Positions 6,669 to 15,261 are shown, numbered from the stretch's first letter. The stretch: DNA of 44,799 nucleotides from Actinomycetes bacterium (GCA_021801795.1 JAJYXR010000005.1:1-44799); one strand, 5' to 3'. A program made the numbers and translations. The notes: generated by a model from the sequence alone, not told the origin.

Positions 6669-7899
6669 CGTGACAATGCTTGGCCTTCCTGCCACTACCG
6701 CACGGGCAGGGGTCGTTGCGCGGTGCCCGACGGAAGACCTGCATTACATCGCCCGCGGGCATACCGCTTCTGCGCAACCGGGTCATGAGACGCATGGATC
6801 CGTCGATGTGGTGGAAGAAATGCCGGTAGCCGTTGCACAGGTAGTTAAGTGGGCCAGTCGAGTCCGTCGCTGAGATGAACCGGTTCTTCGGGCACTCTCC
6901 GTGGCAGGCGAACCGAACGTCGCAGTCCAGGCAAGTCTGTGGAAGGGCAGTCAGCTTCGCTTCGCCGAAGCGCTGCTGTGCACCGCACGACGCCAGGTCG
7001 CATAGGCGATCCTCGAGAATATTACCGAGCAAGTGTCTCCGATCGACGAAGTGGTCACAGGAGTAGACGTCGCCGTTATGCTCCAGCGCAAGCGCATCTC
7101 CACAGGTCCGCGCGAAAACGCATAGGGGCGATGGCGACCCTATCCAGGCAGCGAAGGCTGCCTCGAACGTCTGAACGAACACCTTCCCGACATCGTGACG
7201 CACCCACTCGTCGAACACCTCCACCAGGAAGCGGCCCCACTGCTCGGGTCCGACGCTCCGATCGGTGACCTGGGTCCCGGGCGCGGTCGTGGCCGCAGAG
7301 CGCTCGACGATCGGTATGAACTGCAGGAACCTGGCCCCGCAAGTGTCGCGCAGGAAGCGGTACACCTCCAGGGAGTGCTCCGCGTTCGTCGCATTGACCG
7401 TACAGAGCACGTTGAAGCGCAGCCCGTGGTTCCTCGCTAGCCCAACGCCCCTCATCACCCTGTCGAAGCTGGGCTTCCCGCCACTGTCCACCCTGTAGGT
7501 GTCGTGCAGCGAACGAGGACCATCGACGCTGATCCCTAACAGCACGTCGTAGGATTTCAGGAGCTTGCACCACGAATCATTCAGGAGGGTGCCGTTCGTC
7601 TGGAAAGAGTGGGCAACTCGCTGTCCTGGCTGGGCCAATCTTTCAGCGAGGAGGAAAGCCTGCCGAAAGAAGCCCATGCCCGCCAAGGTGGGCTCGCCCC
7701 CCTGCCACACGAAAGTCGGGCGACCGGAGCGATCTGACGCGATCACCTGGCTCAGGTACTCGGTCAGCACCGCCGTGGGCATCCGGAGCAGCTCACCGGA
7801 GTAGAGATCGGCCTTCGACCTGTAATAGCAGTACCGGCAGTCGAGGTTGCACCGGGCACCGGTTGGCTTCGCCATCACCTGGAACGGTCGTCGGCTCAT
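6661..7899 (-). CDS. Radical SAM/SPASM sulfatase-maturase-like protein with C-terminal SEC-C motif
   Basis: The 412-residue protein has the radical SAM motif CNLDCRYCYY (Cys17, 21, 24), the GGEPTLAG segment, and the anSME-type SVDG and VYSCDHFVD segments, the last carrying the Asp used by anaerobic sulfatase maturases for formylglycine formation. The SPASM cysteines appear in CLDCDVRFACHGECPKNRF. The protein ends with a SEC-C zinc-binding motif (DPCPCGSGRKAKHCHG). Known anSMEs oxidise Cys or Ser of sulfatases to formylglycine; related proteins modify other peptides. No sulfatase lies in the window, so the substrate is unknown. The SEC-C tail may bind a partner protein or ribosome (inference). 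It is the last gene of a permease-maturase-maturase operon and is paralogous to its upstream neighbour, 40 bp away. Confidence 0.92.
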   Translation of the reverse strand: MSRRPFQVMAKPTGARCNLDCRYCYYRSKADLYSGELLRMPTAVLTEYLSQVIASDRSGRPTFVWQGGEPTLAGMGFFRQAFLLAERLAQPGQRVAHSFQTNGTLLNDSWCKLLKSYDVLLGISVDGPRSLHDTYRVDSGGKPSFDRVMRGVGLARNHGLRFNVLCTVNATNAEHSLEVYRFLRDTCGARFLQFIPIVERSAATTAPGTQVTDRSVGPEQWGRFLVEVFDEWVRHDVGKVFVQTFEAAFAAWIGSPSPLCVFARTCGDALALEHNGDVYSCDHFVDRRHLLGNILEDRLCDLASCGAQQRFGEAKLTALPQTCLDCDVRFACHGECPKNRFISATDSTGPLNYLCNGYRHFFHHIDGSMRLMTRLRRSGMPAGDVMQVFRRAPRNDPCPCGSGRKAKHCHGS

Positions 7900-7939
7900 C
7901 TCCTCGCCGACATCTCCCCATAGCGATGGCCGACCTCGA

Positions 7940-9277
7940 TCATCTGGGTCGGCGTGTCGGGAGGCAGCACTGCTTGTACTTATTCCCGCTACCGCATGGA
8001 CAAGGGTCGTTACGCCCGGTCTCGCGCCAGCGTGCCTCTTCGGAGGCTTCTTCGTCGCGGAGCTGATCGACTATCGCGCTGACTGGGTACCCGCGAGTCG
8101 CGAGTGCGACCATCCGCTTCATATACGGGGCGGCGTGCTCGTAGAAGGCGCGATAACCAGAGCACAGGTAGTTGTGCCCTGGTTCGCCGTCTGGAGCACG
8201 GCTAAAGCGATCCTTCGGGCATCCACCTCGGCACACTACGAGGACCGGACACTCACGACAGGCACGCGTGAGGACATCACGTTTGGAAGCGCCGAACATC
8301 AGCTGCGCAGGCAACGCGAGCAGTTCTCCTATGTCGTCGGTGGTGGCGTTCCCGAGCAGGTGCTCGAGATCTACGTAGTGATCGCAGGAGTAAACGCCGC
8401 CGTCATGCTCCATGGCGAGCACACTCCCACAGGTATCGGACATAGTGCACAGGGTAGGAGCACGGCCGGAATAGGCGAGCAGGCACTCGACGAAACCCTG
8501 TACGGCTATCCTCCCCACGTCATGGCGTACCCACTCGTCGAAGACGCTGATCAGGAAGTCGCCCATGGCATGGGGGTCCACGGAGTCGGCGGATGGCACG
8601 GCTACCAGAGCCCCACCGCGCTGTACGCTGCTGCCACCGTGCAGCGATGACTGGAACTGGCCCACCCCAGCTTCTGAACGCCTGACAACAGGTAGGAACT
8701 GCAGCCAGCGCACACCCTGGTCGAGGAAGAAGCGATATACCTCCCTGGGGTGGCGCACGTTAAGCGCGTTCAGGGTGCAGAGCACGTCGGGATCGATGCC
8801 TCGCTCTCGCAACAGGTTCAGGCCCCGCATCGCCCGCGCGTGGGTGGGCCGCCCGCGCCGGTCACGCCGTAGCGCGTCGTGCAGCTGGGCTGGCCCGTCA
8901 ATGCTTATGCCGACGCTGAACCCCTCGGCCAGGAGGAAGTCACACCACCTCTCGTCGAGGAGGGTGCCGTTCGTCTGGATATTGTTCGAGCACTTCCAGC
9001 CGTCAGGCAGGTAGCGGGACTGTATCTCGACCACGCGCTGGAAGAACCGGATGCCGGCCAAGGTCGGTTCCCCACCGTGCCATGCGAAGTGCACGACAGG
9101 ACCGGCGCTCGCATCGATGACGGAGCGCGTATAGCGCTCGAGAACCTCGTCGCTCATCCTGTAGCGCTCCCCGGCAGCGAAGAGCGCTTCCTTTTCCAGG
9201 TAGTAGCAGTAGCTACAGGAGAGATTGCAGACCGGACCCACCGGCTTGGCCATCACGGCGAAGGGAGCGGTGCTCAT
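7940..9277 (-). CDS. Second sulfatase-maturase-like radical SAM/SPASM protein with SEC-C motif
   Basis: The 445-residue protein is paralogous over its full length to 6661-7899: CNLSCSYCYY at Cys17, 21, 24; GGEPTLAG; SIDG; VYSCDHYVD with the presumed catalytic Asp; SPASM cysteines CRECPVLVVCRGGCPKDRF; and the SEC-C tail DPCPCGSGNKYKQCC. It is about 30 residues longer, partly from an insertion near residues 215-240 (Ser/Gly/Val-rich) before VDPHAMGDF. The start at 9277 overlaps the permease stop (ATGA), which rejects a longer frame reaching into the permease. Two co-encoded maturases suggest two targets or a heteromeric enzyme (inference). No target gene is evident nearby. Confidence 0.92.
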   Translation of the reverse strand: MSTAPFAVMAKPVGPVCNLSCSYCYYLEKEALFAAGERYRMSDEVLERYTRSVIDASAGPVVHFAWHGGEPTLAGIRFFQRVVEIQSRYLPDGWKCSNNIQTNGTLLDERWCDFLLAEGFSVGISIDGPAQLHDALRRDRRGRPTHARAMRGLNLLRERGIDPDVLCTLNALNVRHPREVYRFFLDQGVRWLQFLPVVRRSEAGVGQFQSSLHGGSSVQRGGALVAVPSADSVDPHAMGDFLISVFDEWVRHDVGRIAVQGFVECLLAYSGRAPTLCTMSDTCGSVLAMEHDGGVYSCDHYVDLEHLLGNATTDDIGELLALPAQLMFGASKRDVLTRACRECPVLVVCRGGCPKDRFSRAPDGEPGHNYLCSGYRAFYEHAAPYMKRMVALATRGYPVSAIVDQLRDEEASEEARWRETGRNDPCPCGSGNKYKQCCLPTRRPR

Positions 9278-10731
9278 CGGTGTTCGTTCGCATCTGAGAC
9301 AGCCCCCGCCGAACCAATGGTCAGGCTCAGTACCAGGAGCACCAGGACAGCTGTGACGAAGCCGACGACGAAGCCAAAACTGCCCTCGCGGAGCATCCCT
9401 ATGGCCAGGGGACCCGTGAACCACGGACAGACGGTGGTCGCGAGAGCCAGAGCTGTGCCGCTGCACCACGCGACTAACGCGGCCAGCTTCAGATCAGGAG
9501 TGAATAGGTAGTGATACGCCAAGCTCTCCCCACCGATGTCAGCGATATCCCGGCGCCGCAGGGATACGCCGAGTTGTCTGCGCCTGGCGCTTTGGCGGGC
9601 CATCCACATGTCCACCAAGAACACGCCTGCCCATGCCGCCAGACCGTCGCCCAGAACCTCGAGGAAGCTCTCGAACGGTCCGATGAAGCCCTGCCTGCCC
9701 AGCATGACCACGAGCCCGAGACCAAGAACCACTCCTGCATCGATGAAGATCGTCCGTGAGCGCCTGAGCCGTACGCCGAGGGCCATCAGCCCCAGTCCAG
9801 ACGAGTAGCAAGCCAGGTCCGTCTGGGCAAGCATCCCTCCCACTGCCGCCAACAAGTAGGGTGCCGCCATCCACGGCGGCAGAACTCCTCCTACCAGGCG
9901 AATGGGATCACCAGAAGTCGCGATCCCCCCAAGATCGCTTGCCAGCAGGTAGCCCACGATCACTATGAACATGGTGGGCAGTGTGCTCGCTAGGGCTACC
10001 CAGAGGACGACATGCCTCCCCTTCTCGGTACCCGGCAGGTAACGGCTGTAATCAGCTGCCACGTTCACCCAGCTCAGTCCAGTTCCCGCGGCCACGATGC
10101 TCGTCGCCGCGACGACACCGGCGAGGGAGGCTGCATGCGCGGTAGCCACCTCGTGCCAGTTCGTCCTGGAGACGAGAAAGGCTGCCACCAAGAGGGTAAG
10201 CGCACCAAAGGTCAGCGACGCAGCTCGCTGGAACCTCACGATGGCTTCGTGCCCGAGAACGCCCAGCGTGAGGGATGCCAGGACGACGATGGCCAGGCAG
10301 GAAGCGTCCACGATCTGACCGGGACTCGTCGGCAGCACGAGAACAGCCAGCATGGCCAGTGCCCAGGCAGCTACCACAGAGGTCACCACCTCCCAGCCGA
10401 CCACGTTCACCCAGCCCAGCGCTGCAGGTCCCAGGTTCCCTCGGCGGCCGAAAGCGGCTCGGGAGAGCACGAGTGTGGGCATGCCGCCCCACTTACCCGC
10501 CACTGCCACTACACCTACCAGCAGGAAGGACAAGGCAGAGCCCACCGCCACTGCGACCAACGCCTGCATGAGGTCGAGGCCCAAGGCACCCAACACGGCA
10601 CCGAAGACCAGTGACAGCACCCCGATGTTCGCAGCGAACCACACCCAGCCGAGATCCCTTGCCTTCCCATGGCGCCGGCTGACGGGCACTGGCTCGCATC
10701 CAAGCTGTTCCACCGATGTCCAAAGCGCCAT
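9274..10731 (-). CDS. NCS1-family permease (nucleobase/cation symporter type)
   Basis: The 485-residue protein has about twelve hydrophobic segments. Features of the NCS1 family (cytosine, allantoin, hydantoin and thiamine-precursor permeases) include the N-terminal WVWFAANIGVLS, the GKWGGMPTLVLSRAAFGRRG loop, the SWVNVAADYSRYLP segment, and a late VFLVDMWMARQ. Known members import nucleobases or related heterocycles with Na+ or H+. The substrate cannot be assigned from the sequence. AGGAAGG lies six bases before the ATG. It heads the minus-strand operon with two SEC-C radical SAM maturases, an unusual pairing. The imported compound could be a substrate or precursor for the maturase-dependent system (inference). 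Confidence 0.9.
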   Translation of the reverse strand: MALWTSVEQLGCEPVPVSRRHGKARDLGWVWFAANIGVLSLVFGAVLGALGLDLMQALVAVAVGSALSFLLVGVVAVAGKWGGMPTLVLSRAAFGRRGNLGPAALGWVNVVGWEVVTSVVAAWALAMLAVLVLPTSPGQIVDASCLAIVVLASLTLGVLGHEAIVRFQRAASLTFGALTLLVAAFLVSRTNWHEVATAHAASLAGVVAATSIVAAGTGLSWVNVAADYSRYLPGTEKGRHVVLWVALASTLPTMFIVIVGYLLASDLGGIATSGDPIRLVGGVLPPWMAAPYLLAAVGGMLAQTDLACYSSGLGLMALGVRLRRSRTIFIDAGVVLGLGLVVMLGRQGFIGPFESFLEVLGDGLAAWAGVFLVDMWMARQSARRRQLGVSLRRRDIADIGGESLAYHYLFTPDLKLAALVAWCSGTALALATTVCPWFTGPLAIGMLREGSFGFVVGFVTAVLVLLVLSLTIGSAGAVSDANEHR

Positions 10732-10899
10732 AGTCGACCTTCCTAACCACGTAGCGGGAGCTTGTCGAAAGCTAAGCGCGCACGCGCTCTTCGGACCAAA
10801 CTCTCGGCGGGCTAAGCGCTGGAGCTCTCACGACCGCCGATGCCGGGTGCGCCGCGCGTGAGCGTGCTGCGGGCGGGACCAGGGCTCCTCAAGGCAGGC
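10732..10899. promoter_or_regulatory. Spacer upstream of the permease operon with 9-bp direct repeat
   Basis: GCTAAGCGC occurs at 10771-10779 and 10811-10819, 40 bp apart (about four helical turns), upstream of the NCS1 permease start. The spacing suits an activator or repressor binding on one helix face. Nothing else is recognisable, and no terminator for the kinase gene is clear. Confidence 0.35.
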
Positions 10900-12426
10900 T
10901 CAGTCGCTTGGACCGCGCCCGGTATCCCGGACCACGACATCGAGTACGGGCACGACCGCGCTGACTGATGTCCCACGACTCGGCGAGCTCACGATATCGA
11001 GGGTCCCTCCGAGCAGCGAGACGCGCTCGCGCATCCCCCTGAGCCCTAGGCGAGAGCTTCCCGTGGTCGACATCGAGTCGAAACCTCCCCCGTTGTCTAC
11101 GATCGAAAGCCGCACCAACGCTTGCTCGTAGACAAGTCCCACTGCGATAGAGACTCCGTCGTCTCCGGAATGGGCGAGAGCATTGTTCACGGCTTCCTGG
11201 CCGATCCTGAACAAGCCCAGCTCGGTATCCAGCGGTAGTCGCCGCTCCTCACCCGAAATGCTCAGAGGCACCCGCCTTCCGGTGGCATCCTCCACCTCTG
11301 CCAGGAAACCTTCGAGAGCAGCGACCAGCCCCAGCTGGTCTAGTGCCGGTGGCCGGAGGCCACGGGCAATGTCGCGGAGACGAACGGCTATCTGCACCGC
11401 TTCCACTCGGGCGCCTTCGAGGTGCTCGGCGCACCCGGCTGGCAGGCCTCCCTCTGTGGGAACGGCTTCCAGCACATGCGTCAGGTGGACGAGCCGCTGG
11501 AGCGGGTCATCGTGGAGCTCGCGCGCCAGGAAGGCTCTCTCCTCCTCCTGGGCTCTAAGCAGGGCGTCGGCATAGGCACGCACGTCACGCCATGCCCTGT
11601 GTTCGGCGGTCACATCCTGCAGGATCACCTGCACCACCGCGTCACCAGCACCTTCCAGGGCTGTGGCCAGGTAACGGAACTCGATCTCCTGCCCACCAGA
11701 TACGAGCTGCACTCGGCCCGAGCTACCAGGGTCCAGGCTCTCGCGCGAAGGCATCCCGAGCAGGTCTACGGCCATGGTGTCGAGAAGACCTCGTCCCAGT
11801 ATGGCCCAGCTCGCCGGGTTCGCATCCACGATCCTGCCGCTCCTGTCGAGAAGCAGGATAGGGGCGCGGGTCATGGCAAACAGCTGACGATAACGGGCCT
11901 CGCTCGCTCGCCGGCCGCTCGTAGCGGCATGTGCAGCCTCTTCTACGAGCGCCTGGTGCTCTATCCGCTGGCCTACGAAGATCCCCACCGCATCTACCAG
12001 CCCCAGACACAGAAGCTCGTTTCCGCGGTCGACGGCCATCGGATGGAAGACCAGTGCCGGCAGCCAAAGCACGGTGGCCCACATAGCAGTGGCCGCCGAG
12101 CCGTGCAGACCGTAACGGACGGCAGCGTAAGCGACGGGCAGCACGAGCGCGGCGACAGGGAGAGTGGCGACAGGCGTGGCGGCACGGCCAAAACCCGAAG
12201 CGTCAAGAACCAGGTGCACCAGGCTGAAGCCCACCACCGCAACTTGGATCAGCCAGAAGGCCCGGTCGCCGACGGGAGGATGGAAGGCTCGCCTGAGCAC
12301 GTCACCGAGTCCTACGGCGATGGGCTGGCGATCAGCCTGGCTCTCGTGAACACTGCTCTGCGACACCGTCGACACCCTAAACCCTGCTGTAGCGGCACTG
12401 TTCAGAGGCATTCTGGAGCCTCGCAT
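10900..12426 (-). CDS. NarL-type sensor histidine kinase with membrane N-terminus and PAS domain
   Basis: The 508-residue protein has an N-terminal membrane region of about four helices (FWLIQVAVVGFSLVHLVLDA onward), a PAS-like domain (RYRQLFAMTRAPILLLDRSG...), a HisKA_3 dimerisation helix with the phospho-acceptor His in ARELHDDPLQRL, and a HATPase_c domain (N box NNALAHSG, G1 DNGGGF, G2 GLRGMRERVSLLGG). The start at 12426 has GAGGAGG nine bases upstream. It is divergent from the response regulator at 12573. The membrane region and kinase core resemble those of 13274-14533, apart from the added PAS domain, so this is a duplicated kinase family. The signal is unknown; the PAS domain has no obvious heme or FAD motif. 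Confidence 0.93.
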   Translation of the reverse strand: MRGSRMPLNSAATAGFRVSTVSQSSVHESQADRQPIAVGLGDVLRRAFHPPVGDRAFWLIQVAVVGFSLVHLVLDASGFGRAATPVATLPVAALVLPVAYAAVRYGLHGSAATAMWATVLWLPALVFHPMAVDRGNELLCLGLVDAVGIFVGQRIEHQALVEEAAHAATSGRRASEARYRQLFAMTRAPILLLDRSGRIVDANPASWAILGRGLLDTMAVDLLGMPSRESLDPGSSGRVQLVSGGQEIEFRYLATALEGAGDAVVQVILQDVTAEHRAWRDVRAYADALLRAQEEERAFLARELHDDPLQRLVHLTHVLEAVPTEGGLPAGCAEHLEGARVEAVQIAVRLRDIARGLRPPALDQLGLVAALEGFLAEVEDATGRRVPLSISGEERRLPLDTELGLFRIGQEAVNNALAHSGDDGVSIAVGLVYEQALVRLSIVDNGGGFDSMSTTGSSRLGLRGMRERVSLLGGTLDIVSSPSRGTSVSAVVPVLDVVVRDTGRGPSD

Positions 12427-12572
12427 GCTCCCCAGCCTCCTCGGCCAAGCATCGGTATCGGCCTGAGACTCTCGGGGCCGGGATAGCTTCGGCTCTCCAG
12501 CCCCGGTTATCACGGGGCCGACCCCGGGATTCCCGCCTGGCGCCCATCTTCCCTGAAGCGCACCATGACATT
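12427..12572. promoter_or_regulatory. Divergent spacer between sensor kinase and response regulator
   Basis: This 146-bp region should contain promoters for both the kinase (minus) and the regulator-kinase pair (plus). I see no convincing -35/-10 pair or palindrome. A GTG at 12573 is used as the rightward start with no strong ribosome site. Confidence 0.4.
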
Positions 12573-13277
12573 GTGAACGCGTACGCGCCAGCGGTCGGTG
12601 GACCACACCCGGCACTACGAGTGCTCGTAGTGGACGACCATGCTCTGGTAAGGGAGGGAATATGCGAGTTGCTCGCCCAGCACCCCGATATCGAGGTCGT
12701 CGGACAAGCTGGATGTGCAGCAGACGCCATCGAGCTGGCCGGTCTACTGCGTCCGGAGGTCGCCATCGTGGACATCCGGCTGCCTGATCGCAGCGGGCTG
12801 AGCGTCGCCGCAGAGCTGAGTCAGGATATCCCCGCTACCCGGGTGCTCATGGTGAGCGCCTTCGAGGATACCGACTACGTGGTGGAGGCCCTCTCGCAGG
12901 GAGCGGCCGGATACCTCTTGAAAACAGCCGATGGTGATGAGCTGGCCGATGCCGTAAGAGCTGCAGCGGCCGGAGCCGTGGTACTGGAGGCCGACCTTGC
13001 CAGGGCGCTAGCCAGACGTGACAGCCAGAGAGGAGGTGACGAACTGGCCACGCTCACGGCACGAGAGACCGAGGTGATGGAAGGTCTCACCCAGGGCAAG
13101 TCAAACAAGCAGATCGCGGCAAGCATGGGCATCGGGGTGCGAACCGTGGAAGGCCACCTCACGGAGCTGTTTGCCAAGCTCGGCGTGGCTTCACGCACCG
13201 AGGCCGCGCTCTGGGCGGTTCACCACGGGATTACATCCCCTGGGGACAGCGCTCGCCAGGCGGGTGCCATCCAGTGA
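12573..13277 (+). CDS. NarL/FixJ-family response regulator
   Basis: The 234-residue protein has a receiver domain (acidic pair Asp21-Asp22 in VVDDHALVREG, phospho-acceptor Asp67 in VAIVDIRLPD, Lys in GYLLKTADG) and a LuxR-type helix-turn-helix (LTARETEVMEGLTQGKSNKQIA, then RTVEGHLTELFAKLGVASRTEA). It starts with GTG and its stop overlaps the next gene's GTG start (GTGA), so it is coupled to the kinase at 13274. It may also serve the divergent kinase at 10900-12426. It is clearly paralogous to 14434-15138. Targets are unknown; the neighbouring NCS1/maturase operon and the redox islands are candidates (inference). Confidence 0.95.
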   Translation: MNAYAPAVGGPHPALRVLVVDDHALVREGICELLAQHPDIEVVGQAGCAADAIELAGLLRPEVAIVDIRLPDRSGLSVAAELSQDIPATRVLMVSAFEDTDYVVEALSQGAAGYLLKTADGDELADAVRAAAAGAVVLEADLARALARRDSQRGGDELATLTARETEVMEGLTQGKSNKQIAASMGIGVRTVEGHLTELFAKLGVASRTEAALWAVHHGITSPGDSARQAGAIQ

Positions 13278-14533
13278 GGCCGCCCGACGGCGCTCGGCAG
13301 CACCTGCAGGCTCTTCAGCCGGCAAGGCTCCTGCACCCACCACTTCGAGATCCGCGATTCTGGCTGGTCCAGGCGATGCTGGTGTCGATAGCCGCTGCCC
13401 ACCTGGCAGTCGACGCTGCCGGCCTTCTGCGCTCCACCCCGTTCCCTGCATCGGAGACCGTGGGCCTTTTGCTCCTGCCAGTCGGCTACGCAGCCGTGAG
13501 CTTCGGTCTCGGCGGCTCGGTCGCGACCGCCGTGTGGGCGTGCATCCTCTGGCTGCCCGACCTGATGCTACCCGGCGACCAGGGCCAGCCTTGGGCTGAT
13601 CTAGTGGAGCTCGCCTTGGTACTCGCAGTGGCCGTGCTGGTCGGGACACGGATAGAAGCCGAGCGCGAGGCGCATGCCAGAGCAAGCACCGCCGAACAAG
13701 ATCATGCCGCAGCCGAGGAGGCGCGCAGGAAAGCCGCTCAGGCTTACGCCAAGAACCTGGTGGCCATCCAGGAAGAAGAGCGTCACCGGCTCTCGCGCGA
13801 GCTCCACGACGAGCCCGTACAGCGACTCGTGCATCTAGCCCAGCGCCTCGAGCTGATGCGCAAGCTAGGCACCAGCACAGAAGGACTCTCCGCATCACTC
13901 GCCAATGCGCTCGCGCTCGCGCATACGGAGGCGCTCGTCGTGATCGGGGAGCTTCGCTCGATAGCCCGGGGGCTACGTCCGCCGGTCCTCGATGACCTAG
14001 GGCTCGCGGTGGCACTGCGCACGCTGATCTTCGAGATAGGACACGGGCACGCTACCTCGCTCGAGATATCCGGGAGGCCGGGCAGACTGCCTGCAGATAC
14101 GGAGCTCGGGCTGTTCCGTATAGCCCAGGAAGCGCTGAACAACTCTGCCCGCCATGCCAGGGCCTCCAGGCTGGAGGTCACGCTCGACTTCGCCTCCGAG
14201 GAGGTGAGACTACGGGTGTCCGACAACGGTACGGGAATACCCGATAGGGGTAACGGTGAAACGGAGCATCCAAGGGGACTCGGCCTGATCGGGATGCGCG
14301 AGCGAGCAGAGATGCTGGGGGGTTCTCTCACAATCAGGACTGGGCAGGGGGTGGGTACCGTGGTAGAGGTGACAGTCCCAGCTGGCCCGCCTGAACCAAC
14401 GATCACCCGAGAAGAGGCGGGTCCCGCCAGGACTCACGACGGATCTCCCGCCACTATGTGGTGCGCGACTGCCCAGAGGGCGGCTTCGGTACGGGAAACC
14501 ACGCCGAGCTTCCCGAAGACATTGCTCACATAG
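13274..14533 (+). CDS. NarL-type sensor histidine kinase, 3' end overlapping a convergent regulator gene
   Basis: The 419-residue protein has a membrane N-terminus with about four helices (FWLVQAMLVSIAAAHLAVDA onward, matching the other kinase), a coiled linker, a HisKA_3 helix with His in SRELHDEPVQRLVHL, and a HATPase_c domain (NNSARHARA, DNGTGIP, GLGLIGMRERAEMLGG). It lacks the PAS domain of its paralogue. The last 33 codons lie antisense to the end of the response regulator at 14434-15138 (a 100-bp convergent overlap). This tail (after about VPAGPPEPTI) has no domain character and may have arisen by loss of an earlier stop. It starts at GTG overlapping the regulator stop. Confidence 0.92.
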   Translation: MRPPDGARQHLQALQPARLLHPPLRDPRFWLVQAMLVSIAAAHLAVDAAGLLRSTPFPASETVGLLLLPVGYAAVSFGLGGSVATAVWACILWLPDLMLPGDQGQPWADLVELALVLAVAVLVGTRIEAEREAHARASTAEQDHAAAEEARRKAAQAYAKNLVAIQEEERHRLSRELHDEPVQRLVHLAQRLELMRKLGTSTEGLSASLANALALAHTEALVVIGELRSIARGLRPPVLDDLGLAVALRTLIFEIGHGHATSLEISGRPGRLPADTELGLFRIAQEALNNSARHARASRLEVTLDFASEEVRLRVSDNGTGIPDRGNGETEHPRGLGLIGMRERAEMLGGSLTIRTGQGVGTVVEVTVPAGPPEPTITREEAGPARTHDGSPATMWCATAQRAASVRETTPSFPKTLLT

Positions 14534-15138
14534 CCCTCCACAGTGCGTAGCCCCAACCCCAGATCACGTGCTATATCCTTGTTAGACGATCCCTTGGCAA
14601 GCAGGCGAAGCACGTCCAGCTCGCGCTGGGTGAGCTCGACTGCGGGCTGGCCTGGATCACGCCAGCGACGCTGGAGGTGACGCGAGACCTCCTTGCCGAG
14701 CACCATGGCTCCACTCGCCACGGCTCGGATCCCATCGAGCAGCTCGGAACGCGACGCTGTCTTCGGTAGGTATCCGGCGGCACCGGCATCTAGCGCACCG
14801 GTGACGTACCCGTAGTCGTCGTAAGCGCTTACGACGAGTGCCCGTACCTCCGGAGCGCGCTCGCGCAACCGCCTCAGCAGTTCCACCCCACCCGCACCCG
14901 GGATCTGCAGATCCACCAGCGCCACGTCGGGCTGCTTCTCCACCAGCACCGCCAGGGCTTCATCGGTGTCTCCCGCCTCTCCGACAACGGTCAGATCCGG
15001 CTCGGAGTCCACGAGCTGGTTCATACCCGCACGCACCAGGCCGTGGTCCTCCACCACCACCACCCTGATCGGGGATCCTGGAACCCGCCCTTCTCGCGGA
15101 TAGCGGCTACCGGCTGTCTCCTCCACCCTCCCAACCAT
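14434..15138 (-). CDS. NarL/FixJ-family response regulator
   Basis: The 234-residue protein has a receiver domain (VVVVEDHGLVRAG, phospho-acceptor Asp76 in VALVDLQIPG, Lys in GYLPKTASR) and a LuxR HTH (LTQRELDVLRLLAKGSSNKDIA, RTVEGYVSNVFGKLGVVSRTEA). It faces the sensor kinase 13274-14533 and overlaps it by 100 bp at the 3' ends. The ATG at 15138 is immediately preceded by GGAGGT (too close for normal initiation) and, before that, by TAGGTT, so a leaderless start is likely. Paralogous to 12573-13277, it completes a four-gene cluster of two kinases and two regulators. Confidence 0.94.
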   Translation of the reverse strand: MVGRVEETAGSRYPREGRVPGSPIRVVVVEDHGLVRAGMNQLVDSEPDLTVVGEAGDTDEALAVLVEKQPDVALVDLQIPGAGGVELLRRLRERAPEVRALVVSAYDDYGYVTGALDAGAAGYLPKTASRSELLDGIRAVASGAMVLGKEVSRHLQRRWRDPGQPAVELTQRELDVLRLLAKGSSNKDIARDLGLGLRTVEGYVSNVFGKLGVVSRTEAALWAVAHHIVAGDPS

Positions 15139-15150
15139 ACCTCCAACCTA
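15139..15150 (-). promoter_or_regulatory. Leaderless-type -10 element for response regulator
   Basis: TAGGTT at 15145-15150 ends six bases before the ATG at 15138, so transcription would begin at the start codon. The intervening GGAGGT has no spacing and cannot act as a normal ribosome site. Confidence 0.5.
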
Positions 15151-15261
15151 TCGGGAGGTATCCTGTGACCTGGCCTCGGTACCGCCACCGCCCACCCGGG
15201 CCACGTCTCACCTGGTGGTGACCATCTCCCTGCCGGAGAGGTCGTCCTGGGCGCCAGCCGG

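Noticed and set aside
7847..8650. 267-residue plus-strand frame over the two maturases
   Set aside because: Antisense to two clear radical SAM genes and their SEC-C ends.
11422..12486. 354-residue plus-strand frame over the sensor kinase
   Set aside because: Antisense to PAS and kinase domains; no recognisable protein character.
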